Assembly (NCBI RefSeq): GCF_013215705.1 | Contig: NZ_JABSQR010000009.1 | Location: 144,941 to 208,940, forward strand | Reading direction: 5' to 3' | DNA: 64,000 bases | From: Moritella sp. | GTDB taxonomy: Bacteria; Pseudomonadota; Gammaproteobacteria; Enterobacterales; Moritellaceae | Part shown: piece by piece, positions 54,862-63,918 of the stretch | Layout: every line of letters starts with the position of its first letter | Position numbering within the stretch: position 1 is the first letter of the stretch | Notes under the pieces: generated by a model | Database searches by the model: none | Seen by the model: only the letters and a program-made list of their open reading frames with translations | What the model was told of the DNA's origin: nothing | Made by a program: the position numbers and the translations under genes

Positions 54862-55587
54862 TTATTCTTGGTGGTCGATCTGAGAAGGTGGTTGTGGTTC
54901 GATATTCACGCCATAAAAAGAACCCACAACGGCGCCAGCTAATTTCGATTTTGCTGATACAGGCCCCTTTGCGACACCCACGTCATCATCAAAAGATACG
55001 GCAAAAAGATCATCCAATGCGACAACGTGAGAATGCACATCTTTACCTTTTAATACACCGGTTGCACGAGGTAATGTTGATGCCAGCGCTTTAACTTCAT
55101 CAAGTTGTTTTAACCGTAATAGATCAGCTAGCGCCGTTTTTATAATGTGGTTTATCTCGGCAAGCTGTTGACGATCGCCAACCTTGAGGGCAGGTTTAGC
55201 TAAGATCGCCTGTCGTAATAACAGCACTGCAACAATAATCCTTTCAGGTGGACCCGTCATATCGATCGATAATGTCCCCCCTTCAAAGCCATTGTTGATC
55301 GTCCCAACACCATCAACAACATCTTCGTTTTCGACTGCAGTTTCATCGTCATCAGATGGAAGCAGCGATAGATCTTGAGCGCGTTTATTCTTACGATCCG
55401 GGTCATTTTTTTTCGGGTTATAACTGAGAAGATCTTTTTCTTCGGTGCTATCACCTGTTGAGGCCGATGCACTATCAGGGGTGATCGCCGGCGTGATCTC
55501 GCGTTTTTCCGCATCACGCTCTACCGCAGCCGTAGTTGGATTCAATGCATTAGGGATCCCCGTAGGTGGTGGAATAACTAATACCAT
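54862..55587 (-). CDS. Unrecognised acidic protein with disordered N-terminus
   Basis: 241-residue predicted protein that I do not recognise. GGGAGA lies about 9 bases before its ATG, which supports expression. The first 100 residues are rich in Pro, Asp, Glu, Ser, Thr and Lys (MVLVIPPPTGIPNALNPTT onward) and look disordered. A helical region at about 110-170 (ERIIVAVLLLRQAILAKPAL, HIIKTALADLLRLKQLDEVKAL) may be the only folded domain, and a Gly/Val-rich end follows. There is no signal peptide or transmembrane helix. It precedes the DUF4202 gene on the same strand. Function unknown. Confidence 0.7.
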   Translation of the reverse strand: MVLVIPPPTGIPNALNPTTAAVERDAEKREITPAITPDSASASTGDSTEEKDLLSYNPKKNDPDRKNKRAQDLSLLPSDDDETAVENEDVVDGVGTINNGFEGGTLSIDMTGPPERIIVAVLLLRQAILAKPALKVGDRQQLAEINHIIKTALADLLRLKQLDEVKALASTLPRATGVLKGKDVHSHVVALDDLFAVSFDDDVGVAKGPVSAKSKLAGAVVGSFYGVNIEPQPPSQIDHQE

Positions 55588-55732
55588 GTGCTAGCGTCTC
55601 CCTTGAAAACATTCATACAGTGTAGATCACTAATCGTAACTTGTGATGGTATGACCATATCTTCCCCTCATTATTATAAATAACGGCTTATCAGCAGCAC
55701 ATGAATAACAACAGGGTGACTGCTATTTGAGT

Positions 55733-56569
55733 TTATAACGAATGGTTAATAAATGCCTGCAATTTGTTAACAAAAAGCGTGGGTTCAGAAATAAAAGGCG
55801 CATGTGAAGACGCTTTAAATATCAAACTCGGTGATTGTGGCAGATAGTTATCCATCCACGCCACCGTCGCTTGTGGCACCAGCGAATCTAACCGCCCATA
55901 ACAACGATAGAATGGCATTGTTAAAGTTGCTAACTGAGCACGTAAATCCACCGTCGATAATAACGTTAAGCCATTACTAAGCGCTTGAGCATGCGGCTGT
56001 GGCCGAGCAGCTAATAAGGTTTTTAATTGCTTAATATCTTGCTTCGCGGTTGCACTACCCATGCCCTGGATAGCTAAAAATCGATTGATAGTTTGCGAGA
56101 GGTCCTGTTGCAACTGTTGTTGAAATTGCGCTAATACTTGTTCAGCAATGCCAGGCCAAGTCGCAGAATCATCGACTTTTTCTGCAGCCATAAATTTCGG
56201 CGAACTAGCAACGGTAACCAAAGCAGAAACCCGGTGTGGATATTGCAGTGCAAAATCAGTGGCGCAAAGTCCACCTAACGACCACCCCAACCAAACGGCG
56301 TTAGCAGGGGCGATCTTTATTAAGGCGTCAGTGATATCTGCAAGCGTGCCGCTGGCAACATGACTGTCATGACTAAAACCAAAACCAGGAAGATCAACTA
56401 AATGTAAGCGATAATGTTGAGATAATAACGGCACAATCGATTGCCAACACGCACCATTTAGTCCCCAACCATGTAACAGCACTAAATCTGGGCCATCACC
56501 GACAATATCGACATGCAACGTTGTGCAAGGGCTTACATTTTTACTTTCTGTGGCGACGATTTCTGACAT
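55733..56569 (-). CDS. bioH: Pimeloyl-ACP methyl ester carboxylesterase BioH
   Basis: Alpha/beta hydrolase of 278 aa that frees pimeloyl-ACP from its methyl ester for biotin synthesis. The triad is visible: Ser97 in GWSLGG, Asp228 in YGRLDSLVP and His256 in KASSHAPFIS. The N-terminal LVLLHGWGLNGACWQ is typical of BioH. Divergent placement next to comF/gntX and nfuA matches E. coli. No other bio genes lie in the window. Confidence 0.94.
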   Translation of the reverse strand: MSEIVATESKNVSPCTTLHVDIVGDGPDLVLLHGWGLNGACWQSIVPLLSQHYRLHLVDLPGFGFSHDSHVASGTLADITDALIKIAPANAVWLGWSLGGLCATDFALQYPHRVSALVTVASSPKFMAAEKVDDSATWPGIAEQVLAQFQQQLQQDLSQTINRFLAIQGMGSATAKQDIKQLKTLLAARPQPHAQALSNGLTLLSTVDLRAQLATLTMPFYRCYGRLDSLVPQATVAWMDNYLPQSPSLIFKASSHAPFISEPTLFVNKLQAFINHSL

Positions 56570-56634
56570 TTGACTCTACACTTGACGAATTACTTAGCAA
56601 CGAGGATATACTAATCAAACGTGTAGATATAGCC

Positions 56635-57348
56635 ATGATCCGCAAACTCAGCATGACACTATTACAACCTCGTTGTTATTTATGCGCTATGCCCATCGAT
56701 AATCCGCAACCTTTTCTATGTTTATTATGCTTACAAGAACTGCCTTATTTACCCAATTCACACTGCCCTCGTTGCGCGCTACCACAACGTAAAAATCAGC
56801 AACAATGTGATGAATGCAACCAACAAATACCACCGTGGCAGCAATTAATTGCCTGTATGAGCTATACCTTAGAATGCCAATATTTAATTAAACAATACAA
56901 ATTTTCCCAGCAACCACAATTGCATTTACTCTTTTCTGGTTTATTAAGCCGCACAATCACCAGCAATATAATGCAACATAATTACAGTTTACCTGAAGCG
57001 CTAATTTGCATTCCGCTACATAAAAAACGTCAAGCCAAACGGGGTTATAACCAAGCCCAGTTACTTGCCAGTGCTCTATCTAAACAATTACAAATACCGC
57101 TCATTGCCGAAAAACAGTTTATCCGCGCAAGATATACAGCGCCGCAAGCACAACAAACAGCCGTCGAACGTAGCGCCAACATGCACAATGCATTTCAAGT
57201 AACTCAGCGTTTTAGCGTTAAACATATTGCCCTGATAGATGATGTAGTCACGACCGGTGAGACCATCAAAGCAGCCTGCTTAACATTATCTGCTGCAGGA
57301 ATAGAACGTATTGATATATGGTGTATCGCCAGAACATTAGCGGATTAG
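56635..57348 (+). CDS. ComF/GntX-family phosphoribosyltransferase-like protein
   Basis: 237 aa from the ATG at 56635 (MIRKLSMTLLQPRCYLC), chosen because a longer frame would run into bioH on the other strand. The N-terminal zinc region has four CxxC pairs (Cys14/17, 29/32, 44/47, 58/61). A C-terminal PRTase-like domain has HIALIDDVVTTGETIKAA near residues 198-215. ComF proteins aid DNA uptake in naturally competent bacteria, and GntX was linked to gluconate use in E. coli; either name would overstate what the sequence shows. It lies 71 bases before nfuA. Confidence 0.9.
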   Translation: MIRKLSMTLLQPRCYLCAMPIDNPQPFLCLLCLQELPYLPNSHCPRCALPQRKNQQQCDECNQQIPPWQQLIACMSYTLECQYLIKQYKFSQQPQLHLLFSGLLSRTITSNIMQHNYSLPEALICIPLHKKRQAKRGYNQAQLLASALSKQLQIPLIAEKQFIRARYTAPQAQQTAVERSANMHNAFQVTQRFSVKHIALIDDVVTTGETIKAACLTLSAAGIERIDIWCIARTLAD

Positions 57349-57419
57349 TGGTTTATCATCTTAAATAGCGTTACAATTAAAGACATAGTAAATTAGTCAG
57401 GTATGACAACGAGGGCACC

Positions 57420-57998
57420 ATGATAACAATTACTGAAGCGGCACAAACTCATTTTGTAAAATTACTTAGCAACCAAAAAGACGGCACTAACATTCGTGTA
57501 TTCGTCGTTAATCCAGGCACAGCAAATGCAGAGTGTGGCGTATCATATTGTCCACCTGAAGCAATTGAAAGTACTGATATTGTATTACCATACAGTGGCT
57601 TTGATGCATTAATTGATGACATGAGCAAACCATTCCTAACCGATGCTTATATCGATTTTGTGACGGATAAAATGGGTTCTCAATTGACACTGAAAGCGCC
57701 TAACGCAAAAATAAGAGCGGTTGCAGATGATGCACCACTGGCAGAACGCGTTGACTATGTGATCCAAACTGAAGTTAATCCACAACTTGCAGGACATGGC
57801 GGTAACGTGGTATTGACTGAAATCACTGATGATGGCATTGCTATCTTACAGTTTGGTGGCGGTTGTAATGGTTGTAGCCAAGTAGACTTTACGTTGAAAG
57901 AAGGGATTGAAAAACAGTTACTCGAATTGTTCCCTGAAGAACTAACGGCTGTTAAAGATGCTACTGAGCACCAAGCTGGTGAGCATTCTTACTATTAG
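57420..57998 (+). CDS. nfuA: Fe-S biogenesis protein NfuA
   Basis: 192-residue Fe-S carrier with a degenerate A-type N-terminal domain (residues 1-95) and a C-terminal Nfu domain whose CxxC (Cys149 and Cys152 in [11 protein letters not shown]) binds a 4Fe-4S cluster. It delivers clusters to aconitase and lipoyl synthase and protects them under oxidative stress or iron shortage. The bioH/gntX/nfuA arrangement is conserved. It ends at a bidirectional terminator facing gpsA. Confidence 0.97.
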   Translation: MITITEAAQTHFVKLLSNQKDGTNIRVFVVNPGTANAECGVSYCPPEAIESTDIVLPYSGFDALIDDMSKPFLTDAYIDFVTDKMGSQLTLKAPNAKIRAVADDAPLAERVDYVIQTEVNPQLAGHGGNVVLTEITDDGIAILQFGGGCNGCSQVDFTLKEGIEKQLLELFPEELTAVKDATEHQAGEHSYY

Positions 57999-58046
57999 AC
58001 TTGGTTAAAACATCTAATCGAGATCGATTTTAAATAAATCGGCAAT

Positions 58047-58078
58047 AAAAAAGTGACGGCTTTCGCTGTCACTTTTTT
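58047..58078. terminator. Bidirectional terminator between nfuA and gpsA
   Basis: AAAAAAGTGAC pairs with GTCACTTTTTT, with a short GC extension inside the loop region. It lies 49 bases after nfuA and 14 bases after gpsA on the other strand, with T tracts in both directions. Confidence 0.92.
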
Positions 58079-58091
58079 ATAGACAAAATAT

Positions 58092-59099
58092 TTATTCGCC
58101 TTTTTTATCTCGTGCTAATAATGCTAAAGCAGCTTCTTTGGGAGGCTTATTCTCATATAACACTAGATATATTTGCTCCGTAATTGGCATTTCTACACCA
58201 AGACGCGCAGATAACAAATAAACTTCTTTGGTATTGCGATAGCCTTCAACAACTTGACCAATCTCAACTTGAGCTTCATCAACGCCTTTACCTGCACCCA
58301 GTGCAAGACCAAAACGACGATTTCGACTTTGATTATCAGTACAGGTTAGTACTAAATCACCCAAGCAAGACATACCCATGAAGGTATTTTTTTCTGCACC
58401 TAATGCTTCACCAAGACGACATAACTCTGCCAAACCGCGAGTAATTAATGCAGTACGCGCATTCGCACCAAAACCAAGTCCATCAGATAAACCAGCGCCA
58501 ATAGCAATCACGTTTTTAACCGCGCCGCCAAGTTGCACGCCAATAAAATCATTATTGGTATAAGTACGTAAGCTACGGCCACAATGCAATAAGTGTGAGA
58601 TATCATCAGCAAATTTTGGATCTGTTGACGAGATACTGATTGCAGTTGGTAAACCAGCAGCTAACTCTTTCGCAAATGTAGGTCCAGAAAGTACCGCTAA
58701 TGGATAACCACTGCCAAGAATATCTGTTGCAACATCTTGCAATAGACGTCCAGTGTCAGCTTCTAAGCCTTTTGTAGCCCAAGATATACGCGAGTTTTCA
58801 CGCAAAAATGGTTTAATCTGCTTTAATACATCACCAAAAACATGGCTCGGTACCACAATCAGAATATCTCGACTTGCGGCCACAGCTTGTTCAAGATCTG
58901 CCTCCAATACCAAAGCATCCGGAAAAACGATACCCGGTAAGTAAGCTTCATTACTACGCGCTTTAGCAAGCTCGGCAACGTGCTGTGGATTATGACCCCA
59001 CAACACCGTTTTGTTGCCATTACGTGCTAAGGACATCGCTAATGAAGTACCGTAAGAACCAGCACCCAGAACTGTAATCAAAGCTGTATCAGTCGCCAT
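58092..59099 (-). CDS. gpsA: Glycerol-3-phosphate dehydrogenase [NAD(P)+] GpsA
   Basis: Makes sn-glycerol 3-phosphate from dihydroxyacetone phosphate for phospholipid synthesis; 335 aa. The Rossmann motif [10 protein letters not shown] lies near residue 12, WATKGLE near 105, and the substrate lysine is in [20 protein letters not shown] near 190. The ATG at 59099 is one codon after a GTG that directly follows the secB stop; either could be used. No ribosome binding site is evident, so coupling to secB is likely. The secB-gpsA pair matches E. coli. Confidence 0.96.
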   Translation of the reverse strand: MATDTALITVLGAGSYGTSLAMSLARNGNKTVLWGHNPQHVAELAKARSNEAYLPGIVFPDALVLEADLEQAVAASRDILIVVPSHVFGDVLKQIKPFLRENSRISWATKGLEADTGRLLQDVATDILGSGYPLAVLSGPTFAKELAAGLPTAISISSTDPKFADDISHLLHCGRSLRTYTNNDFIGVQLGGAVKNVIAIGAGLSDGLGFGANARTALITRGLAELCRLGEALGAEKNTFMGMSCLGDLVLTCTDNQSRNRRFGLALGAGKGVDEAQVEIGQVVEGYRNTKEVYLLSARLGVEMPITEQIYLVLYENKPPKEAALALLARDKKGE

Positions 59100-59102
59100 C
59101 AC

Positions 59103-59588
59103 TTAAGAGTCCAGTTTTTGCTCTGCAAGAGCAGGAGCAGGAGCTTCAGCGGCTTGTTGTGCTTGTTGAACATAAGATGCAAACAGTGCATCGAAGTTAA
59201 CTGGCGCAAGATTAAGCTGTGGGAAAGAACCACGGCTCACTAAGCTAGCAATTGTTTCACGCGCATATGGAAATAAGATATTTGGACAGAAAGCACCTAG
59301 ACAATGTGCTAGTTGACCTTCGCTTAATTCGCCAACACTAAAGATACCAGCTTGTTGAACTTCACATAGGAACGCCACTGTGTCGCCATCTTTAGCGGTT
59401 ACAGTAAGTGATAAAACAACTTCAAATACACCGTCACCCAACTTAGAGCTACGCGTATCAAGATCTAATTTAACTTCAGGTTTCCATTCTTGTTGGAAGA
59501 TCGATGGAGAATTAGGACATTCAAAAGATACATCTTTGATGAAAATACGTTGGATATTAAATTCTTGCTGGCTTGCTGATTCTGACAT
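59103..59588 (-). CDS. secB: Protein-export chaperone SecB
   Basis: Tetrameric cytosolic chaperone of 161 aa that keeps precursors unfolded for Sec[27 protein letters not shown] at the start and [44 protein letters not shown] near the C-terminus are diagnostic. Between yibN and secB, E. coli has grxC; the gap here is only 69 bases, so grxC is absent. Confidence 0.97.
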   Translation of the reverse strand: MSESASQQEFNIQRIFIKDVSFECPNSPSIFQQEWKPEVKLDLDTRSSKLGDGVFEVVLSLTVTAKDGDTVAFLCEVQQAGIFSVGELSEGQLAHCLGAFCPNILFPYARETIASLVSRGSFPQLNLAPVNFDALFASYVQQAQQAAEAPAPALAEQKLDS

Positions 59589-59657
59589 AAGTAAATTCCA
59601 ATATTTTATAGTTTCAAACTGAATAATTAATCGCTTAGTTATCTGGCTGGTAGACTA

Positions 59658-60086
59658 TTATTTTTTAACAGTCGGTAAGTTGGCTTCTTGCCAAGCTGCC
59701 ATGCCACCAGATAAATTATAAACAGTAGTAAAGTCCATTTTCGCTAGACGATTCGCAGCGCGACCTGAACTCATTCCTGTGTCACACATAACGATGATTG
59801 GGGTATTTTTGTATTTTTCAATCATCGTTAGCTTATTTGCTTCAATATCAGCAGTAGGAACGTTAATTGCGTTTAAAATATGTGACTTACGATAATGTTC
59901 TGCAGCGCGAACATCCACAATAATAGCATTGTCTTTATTCATCAACGTTGTCGCTTCGTGATTGTTCACCGACTTCACTTTTGACATGGCACTGGTGCCA
60001 AATGAATAAATAAGGAAACCAGCAATAGCTACCCAAGCGAGAGATAAGGCTGGATTATTTGAAGCAAATTCAATATATTCTTGCAT
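59658..60086 (-). CDS. yibN: Membrane-anchored rhodanese-like protein YibN
   Basis: 142-residue protein with an N-terminal transmembrane helix (about residues 13-30) and a single rhodanese domain. The active-site loop reads CDTGMSSG with Cys101, so sulfurtransferase chemistry is possible. The domain starts near NNHEATTLMNKDNAIIVDVR. Function of YibN-type proteins is not well defined; recent work links them to envelope and Sec-related processes, which fits the secB neighbour. It is divergent from gpmI. Confidence 0.9.
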   Translation of the reverse strand: MQEYIEFASNNPALSLAWVAIAGFLIYSFGTSAMSKVKSVNNHEATTLMNKDNAIIVDVRAAEHYRKSHILNAINVPTADIEANKLTMIEKYKNTPIIVMCDTGMSSGRAANRLAKMDFTTVYNLSGGMAAWQEANLPTVKK

Positions 60087-60398
60087 GTGATTATGACTCT
60101 AAAATTTAATAATAATGGATTATTCTCAACGGAGTATACATGTGCCAAGGAATAAAAGCAGCTCAATAATACATTCCTCACCACCGTTATGAATAACTCA
60201 AAGATAACGTTAATCACGTGATTTGTATAATGACACGAAGAACTCGTAAGATGAAATAGCTGGATATGTAGTAATATTACCGATATTAACCATTAAATAT
60301 CTCCAATATTCTACCTGGATCATAAATAAGAGCCAATTTATCCCCGTAAAGTGTAGTAATATTCCTATATTTAACTTTAATAACCGAGAGGTAAACTC
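60087..60398. promoter_or_regulatory. Divergent region between yibN and gpmI with a direct repeat
   Basis: These 312 bases separate yibN and gpmI. They hold no credible gene. An approximate 22-23 base direct repeat begins GTAGTAATATT at 60268-60290 and at 60353-60375. The second copy lies 23 bases before the gpmI start, where a repressor or activator would act. The gpmI ribosome binding site is GAGAGG. Confidence 0.45.
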
Positions 60399-61931
60399 AT
60401 GTCTAAGGCGAAGAAAACAATTGCACTTATCATTATGGATGGCTGGGGCCACCGTCTTGATCAACAAGATAATGCCATTGCCCATGCAAAAACACCCATT
60501 TTAGATAAGCTTTGGCAAGATTGCCCAAGCATGTTGATTTCAAGTTCAGGTTTAGATGTGGGATTGCCTGATGGTCAAATGGGTAATTCAGAAGTTGGCC
60601 ATGTCAATATTGGTGCTGGTCGTATCGTGTATCAAAATTTGACTAAAATCGATAAAGCAATCGACGATGGCGAATTCTATCAAAATCCAGCACTTGTTAA
60701 GGCTGTTGATGCAGCGGTGGCGAATGATAAAGCCGTGCATATCTTAGGCCTAGCGTCACCAGGTGGCGTACATAGTCACGACGAACAGATCTTAGCTATG
60801 ATCGAACTTGCAGCAAAGCAAGGGGCAACAAAGGTTTATCTACACGCATTCTTAGATGGCCGTGATACACCACCGCGTAGCGCACTGGGCACATTAGAAA
60901 AATTTGATGCTAAATTTGCTGAAGTTGGTGTAGGTAGAACCGCCACATTAATCGGTCGCTATTTTGCAATGGACCGAGATAATCGTTGGGATCGTGTTGA
61001 AGAAGCATATAAGTTATTTACTCAAGCTGAAAGCCTATATAGCGCAGATACAGCACTCGCTGGTCTTGAAGCCGCTTATGCACGTGATGAAAATGATGAG
61101 TTCGTGAAAGCGACAGTCATTGGCGAAGCTGCACCGATTTCCGATGGTGATGCTGTCATCTTCATGAATTTCCGTGCCGATCGTGCGCGCGAAATTACCC
61201 GTGCATTTGTCGATACTGACTTCACCGGCTTCGAACGCAGTGTAATACCGAAACTTGCTGATTTTGTTATGCTAACTGAATATGCAGCGAGCATTGATAC
61301 TAGTATCGCTTTCCCTTCTGATAAATTAGTTAATACCTTAGGTTCAGTACTTGAGCAGAAAAATAAAACGCAATTACGTATTTCTGAAACAGAAAAATAT
61401 GCCCACGTGACTTTCTTTTTTAATGGTGGCGTTGAAGACCCTTTCACAGGTGAAGATCGTGAATTAATCCCATCACCACAAGTAGCAACTTACGACTTAC
61501 AACCTGAAATGAATTCAGAAATGCTCACTGACAAGTTAGTTGCAGCAATTGAGAGTGAAAAGTACGATGTGATCATTTGTAACTATCCGAATGGCGATAT
61601 GGTTGGCCATACCGGTGTATTTGATGCTGCAGTAAAAGCGTGTGAAGCCGTTGACCAATCAATTGGTCGTGTAGTTGAAGCATTAGAAAAAGTCGGTGGT
61701 GAATGCTTAATCACAGCCGATCACGGTAATGCTGAAATGATGATCAATCCAGAAACGGGCGGCATTCATACTGCACATACTAACTTACCTGTACCACTGA
61801 TTTATGTTGGTCGTGACGCAGAACCAGCAGAGACTGGCCGCCTATCTGATTTGGCACCGACCATGTTGACTTTACTTGGTCAAGAAATACCAGCGGAAAT
61901 GACTGGTAAGAACCTGATGAATCTGAAATAA
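60399..61931 (+). CDS. gpmI: Cofactor-independent phosphoglycerate mutase GpmI
   Basis: Mn2+-dependent 2,3-bisphosphoglycerate-independent mutase of glycolysis, 510 aa. The catalytic serine is Ser64 in [14 protein letters not shown]. Metal ligands lie in MDGWGHR near the start and in [13 protein letters not shown] with [13 protein letters not shown] near residues 440-470. The substrate loop is [16 protein letters not shown] near 150. It precedes envC as in E. coli, with a 29-base gap that contains a small hairpin. Confidence 0.97.
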   Translation: MSKAKKTIALIIMDGWGHRLDQQDNAIAHAKTPILDKLWQDCPSMLISSSGLDVGLPDGQMGNSEVGHVNIGAGRIVYQNLTKIDKAIDDGEFYQNPALVKAVDAAVANDKAVHILGLASPGGVHSHDEQILAMIELAAKQGATKVYLHAFLDGRDTPPRSALGTLEKFDAKFAEVGVGRTATLIGRYFAMDRDNRWDRVEEAYKLFTQAESLYSADTALAGLEAAYARDENDEFVKATVIGEAAPISDGDAVIFMNFRADRAREITRAFVDTDFTGFERSVIPKLADFVMLTEYAASIDTSIAFPSDKLVNTLGSVLEQKNKTQLRISETEKYAHVTFFFNGGVEDPFTGEDRELIPSPQVATYDLQPEMNSEMLTDKLVAAIESEKYDVIICNYPNGDMVGHTGVFDAAVKACEAVDQSIGRVVEALEKVGGECLITADHGNAEMMINPETGGIHTAHTNLPVPLIYVGRDAEPAETGRLSDLAPTMLTLLGQEIPAEMTGKNLMNLK

Positions 61932-61934
61932 TCG

Positions 61935-61950
61935 TTTCCCTACGGGGAAA
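61935..61950 (+). promoter_or_regulatory. Small hairpin overlapping the envC ribosome binding site
   Basis: TTTCCC and GGGAAA with a 4-base TACG loop lie between gpmI and envC. The last AAA of the stem is the start of AAAGGA, the ribosome binding site of envC. Folding would partly cover it. The stem is short, so the effect may be small. Confidence 0.4.
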
Positions 61951-61960
61951 GGATGACGTC

Positions 61961-63103
61961 ATGAATTTTTTAAAAAACAGCATGGCCTATAGCGTTATAG
62001 GCCTGCTGATATTGCTATCATTAAACGCTTTTGCTGCCAATAATCAGTCTGAACTGAATCAACTTCGCAACCAAATCAAAGCCCAAAATGCAGCCATCAA
62101 AAAACAGCATCGCTACTTAAACAATTTATCAACACAAACACAAAACACCGACCGCGCGATTAGTAAGATCGCAGCACAGCTGAGTAATACCAAATCTTTA
62201 ATCCGTAATATTGAGCATGATCTCAGCGCACTCGTTGCGCAACAAAAAGTGTTATTTAAAAATAAAAAAAAGCAGCAAAATATTCTTGCGGCACAAATCG
62301 AAACAGCCTACTTAAGTGGCAATAATGATTACCTTAAATTACTTTTAAATCAGCAGAACAGCAACGAGATTGTACGCTCATTGGTTTATTATAAGCACCT
62401 CCATGAAGCGCGAGCCCAGTCGATCGTAGAATTTAATGTCACGATAGCTAAAATAACCGAGAATGAGTTGGAGCAGCAAAAAATTAAGCGGCAGTTAATG
62501 GTTATCAAGGCCTCACAACAACAAAAAGCCAGACAGTTAGCACAACAAAAAACGCAACAGAAAAAAAGTAATAAAAATATTGCCCGTAGCATTAGTAAAC
62601 AAAAAAAGACCTTAACAGAACTCAGTATTTCAGCACAAAAACTAAAACAACAAATCGCATTATTAAGAAAAAAACAGAGCTTACAGATATCTCTCGCAGG
62701 CTTAAAAGGCTATAAAGGCTATAAAGGAAAACTCGACTGGCCAATAAAAGGCAAAGTGCTTCACAACTTTAACAGCAAGCGTTTTAATAATGTCAGTTGG
62801 CGAGGTCTGGTTATCAGTGCGAATGAAGGCGCTAAGGTGAAAGCCGTGAGTGCAGGCAAAGTAGTCTTTGCTGATTGGTTACGTGGTTTCGGTATGGTGA
62901 TAATTATTGATCACGGTCAAGGATATATGAGCCTGTATGGCCACAACCAAACATTACTTAAAGTGACCGGAGAAAAAGTACGTACAGGTGATGTGATCTC
63001 CTTAGCAGGGCGTAGTGGTGGCCAACTAGAGTCTGGCGTTTACTTCGAGATCCGCCATAAAGGTAAAGCAGTTAACCCGCGCTCATGGCTCAAGCGTTCA
63101 TAA
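61961..63103 (+). CDS. envC: Murein hydrolase activator EnvC
   Basis: 380-residue periplasmic activator of AmiA/AmiB amidases at the division septum. A signal peptide (about residues 1-25) is followed by a long coiled coil rich in Gln, Lys and Asn (about 28-230) and a C-terminal LytM (M23) domain (about 260-380). The domain is catalytically degenerate: the HxGxD position reads WRGLV and the HFE position reads YFEIR, though YGHN is kept. This loss is normal for EnvC, which activates amidases without cutting. FtsEX, its partner, is not in this window. Confidence 0.94.
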   Translation: MNFLKNSMAYSVIGLLILLSLNAFAANNQSELNQLRNQIKAQNAAIKKQHRYLNNLSTQTQNTDRAISKIAAQLSNTKSLIRNIEHDLSALVAQQKVLFKNKKKQQNILAAQIETAYLSGNNDYLKLLLNQQNSNEIVRSLVYYKHLHEARAQSIVEFNVTIAKITENELEQQKIKRQLMVIKASQQQKARQLAQQKTQQKKSNKNIARSISKQKKTLTELSISAQKLKQQIALLRKKQSLQISLAGLKGYKGYKGKLDWPIKGKVLHNFNSKRFNNVSWRGLVISANEGAKVKAVSAGKVVFADWLRGFGMVIIIDHGQGYMSLYGHNQTLLKVTGEKVRTGDVISLAGRSGGQLESGVYFEIRHKGKAVNPRSWLKRS

Positions 63104-63105
63104 TA

Positions 63106-63357
63106 TTACGCTGTTTGTATTTCTAAATCAGTGATGAGGAATAATGCTTCATCACGGTTTTCGCCACAGACATCACTACTGGCCTTAAACGTATCACACA
63201 ATGCTGGTCGTTTCGGGTCGGTAAATATCAGACATAAATTATCCGTAGATAAATTAACACAGCGCACACCTGCAGGTTTGCCATCTGGCATCCCCGGAAT
63301 ATAACTGGTAATACTTGGCGCTTCGCAACACGCGCCACAATTCATCCTGCATTGCAT
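63106..63357 (-). CDS. YkgJ-family cysteine-cluster protein
   Basis: Small 83-residue protein of the CxxCxxCC type. Cysteines occur at the start (QCRMNCGACC), then in RCVNLSTDNLCLIF, ALCDTFK and VCGEN, a spacing that suggests Fe-S or zinc binding. The family is widespread and uncharacterised. It is convergent with envC, the stop codons being 2 bases apart, so no terminator fits between them. It is divergent from panZ by 66 bases. Confidence 0.83.
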   Translation of the reverse strand: MQCRMNCGACCEAPSITSYIPGMPDGKPAGVRCVNLSTDNLCLIFTDPKRPALCDTFKASSDVCGENRDEALFLITDLEIQTA

Positions 63358-63423
63358 AAAACAAACCTTAAATAACGAATCATAATAGCGTAATATCTGC
63401 CTGTATCTAAAAAAGGGAACAGT

Positions 63424-63840
63424 ATGAGATTATCAGCATTTACAGTAACAGAATCAACACCACAGTTACTTATTGATATAACAAAATTATATCGACCATT
63501 CCAGGATGATGAAGCCGAGATTAGCAACAGTTTCGACAAATTGCTTCAAGACGATAACCAAACACTGTTTGTAGCTAAATTTAATGATCGCCATATTGGT
63601 GGGTTAATCATGCAACATGATGCTACCACGTTATTCTTAAGCTGCATTGCAGTAAGAGATATAACCCAACAGCGTGGTGTGGGTAAATATCTAATACAGC
63701 AAGCAATTAAACACGCTAAATCACTGCAGCTTGAAACGATTGCTGTCATTAAAACAACGCAAGTTACCGCTGAATTATCTGCGTTTTTAATTCATCAAGG
63801 TTTCACAGAACAAGACTCAGCACTTAGCTTTAGCTGTTAA
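63424..63840 (+). CDS. panZ: PanZ/PanM-like acetyltransferase (PanD maturation factor)
   Basis: 138-residue GNAT-fold protein. AKFNDRHIGGLIM, then FLSCIAVRDITQQRGVGKYLIQQ with the acetyl-CoA motif QQRGVGK at residues 82-88, and FLIHQGFTEQ near the end, align with E. coli PanZ. PanZ senses acetyl-CoA, promotes self-cleavage of aspartate decarboxylase PanD and inhibits it, controlling beta-alanine for coenzyme A. panD is not in the window. A generic GNAT acetyltransferase is the alternative. Confidence 0.78.
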   Translation: MRLSAFTVTESTPQLLIDITKLYRPFQDDEAEISNSFDKLLQDDNQTLFVAKFNDRHIGGLIMQHDATTLFLSCIAVRDITQQRGVGKYLIQQAIKHAKSLQLETIAVIKTTQVTAELSAFLIHQGFTEQDSALSFSC

Positions 63841-63855
63841 TAATTTACAGATATA

Positions 63856-63888
63856 AAAAAAGCCGATATCAATGATATCGGCTTTTTT
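63856..63888. terminator. Bidirectional terminator between panZ and the 5S rRNA gene
   Basis: AAAAAAGCCGATATC and its exact complement flank a 3-base AAT loop, a 15-bp stem with T tracts in both directions. It lies 15 bases after panZ and about 30 bases after the 5S rRNA 3' end. A second small hairpin, TTCAAGAC-N3-GTCTTGAA (63891-63909), lies between it and the 5S gene and probably belongs to the rRNA operon end. Confidence 0.93.
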
Positions 63889-63918
63889 CGTTCAAGACAG
63901 CGTCTTGAATCTTGATTT

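Noticed and set aside
56521..56634. Longer N-terminus for the ComF/GntX-like protein
   Set aside because: It would overlap bioH on the other strand and add 38 residues not found in the family; the ATG at 56635 fits the zinc domain start.
60210..60485. Small open frame opposite the gpmI start
   Set aside because: It overlaps the strongly supported gpmI coding sequence and the divergent promoter region, and has no family resemblance.
63891..63909. TTCAAGAC/GTCTTGAA hairpin as an independent element
   Set aside because: Its place just after the 5S rRNA 3' end makes it most likely part of rRNA operon processing or termination.
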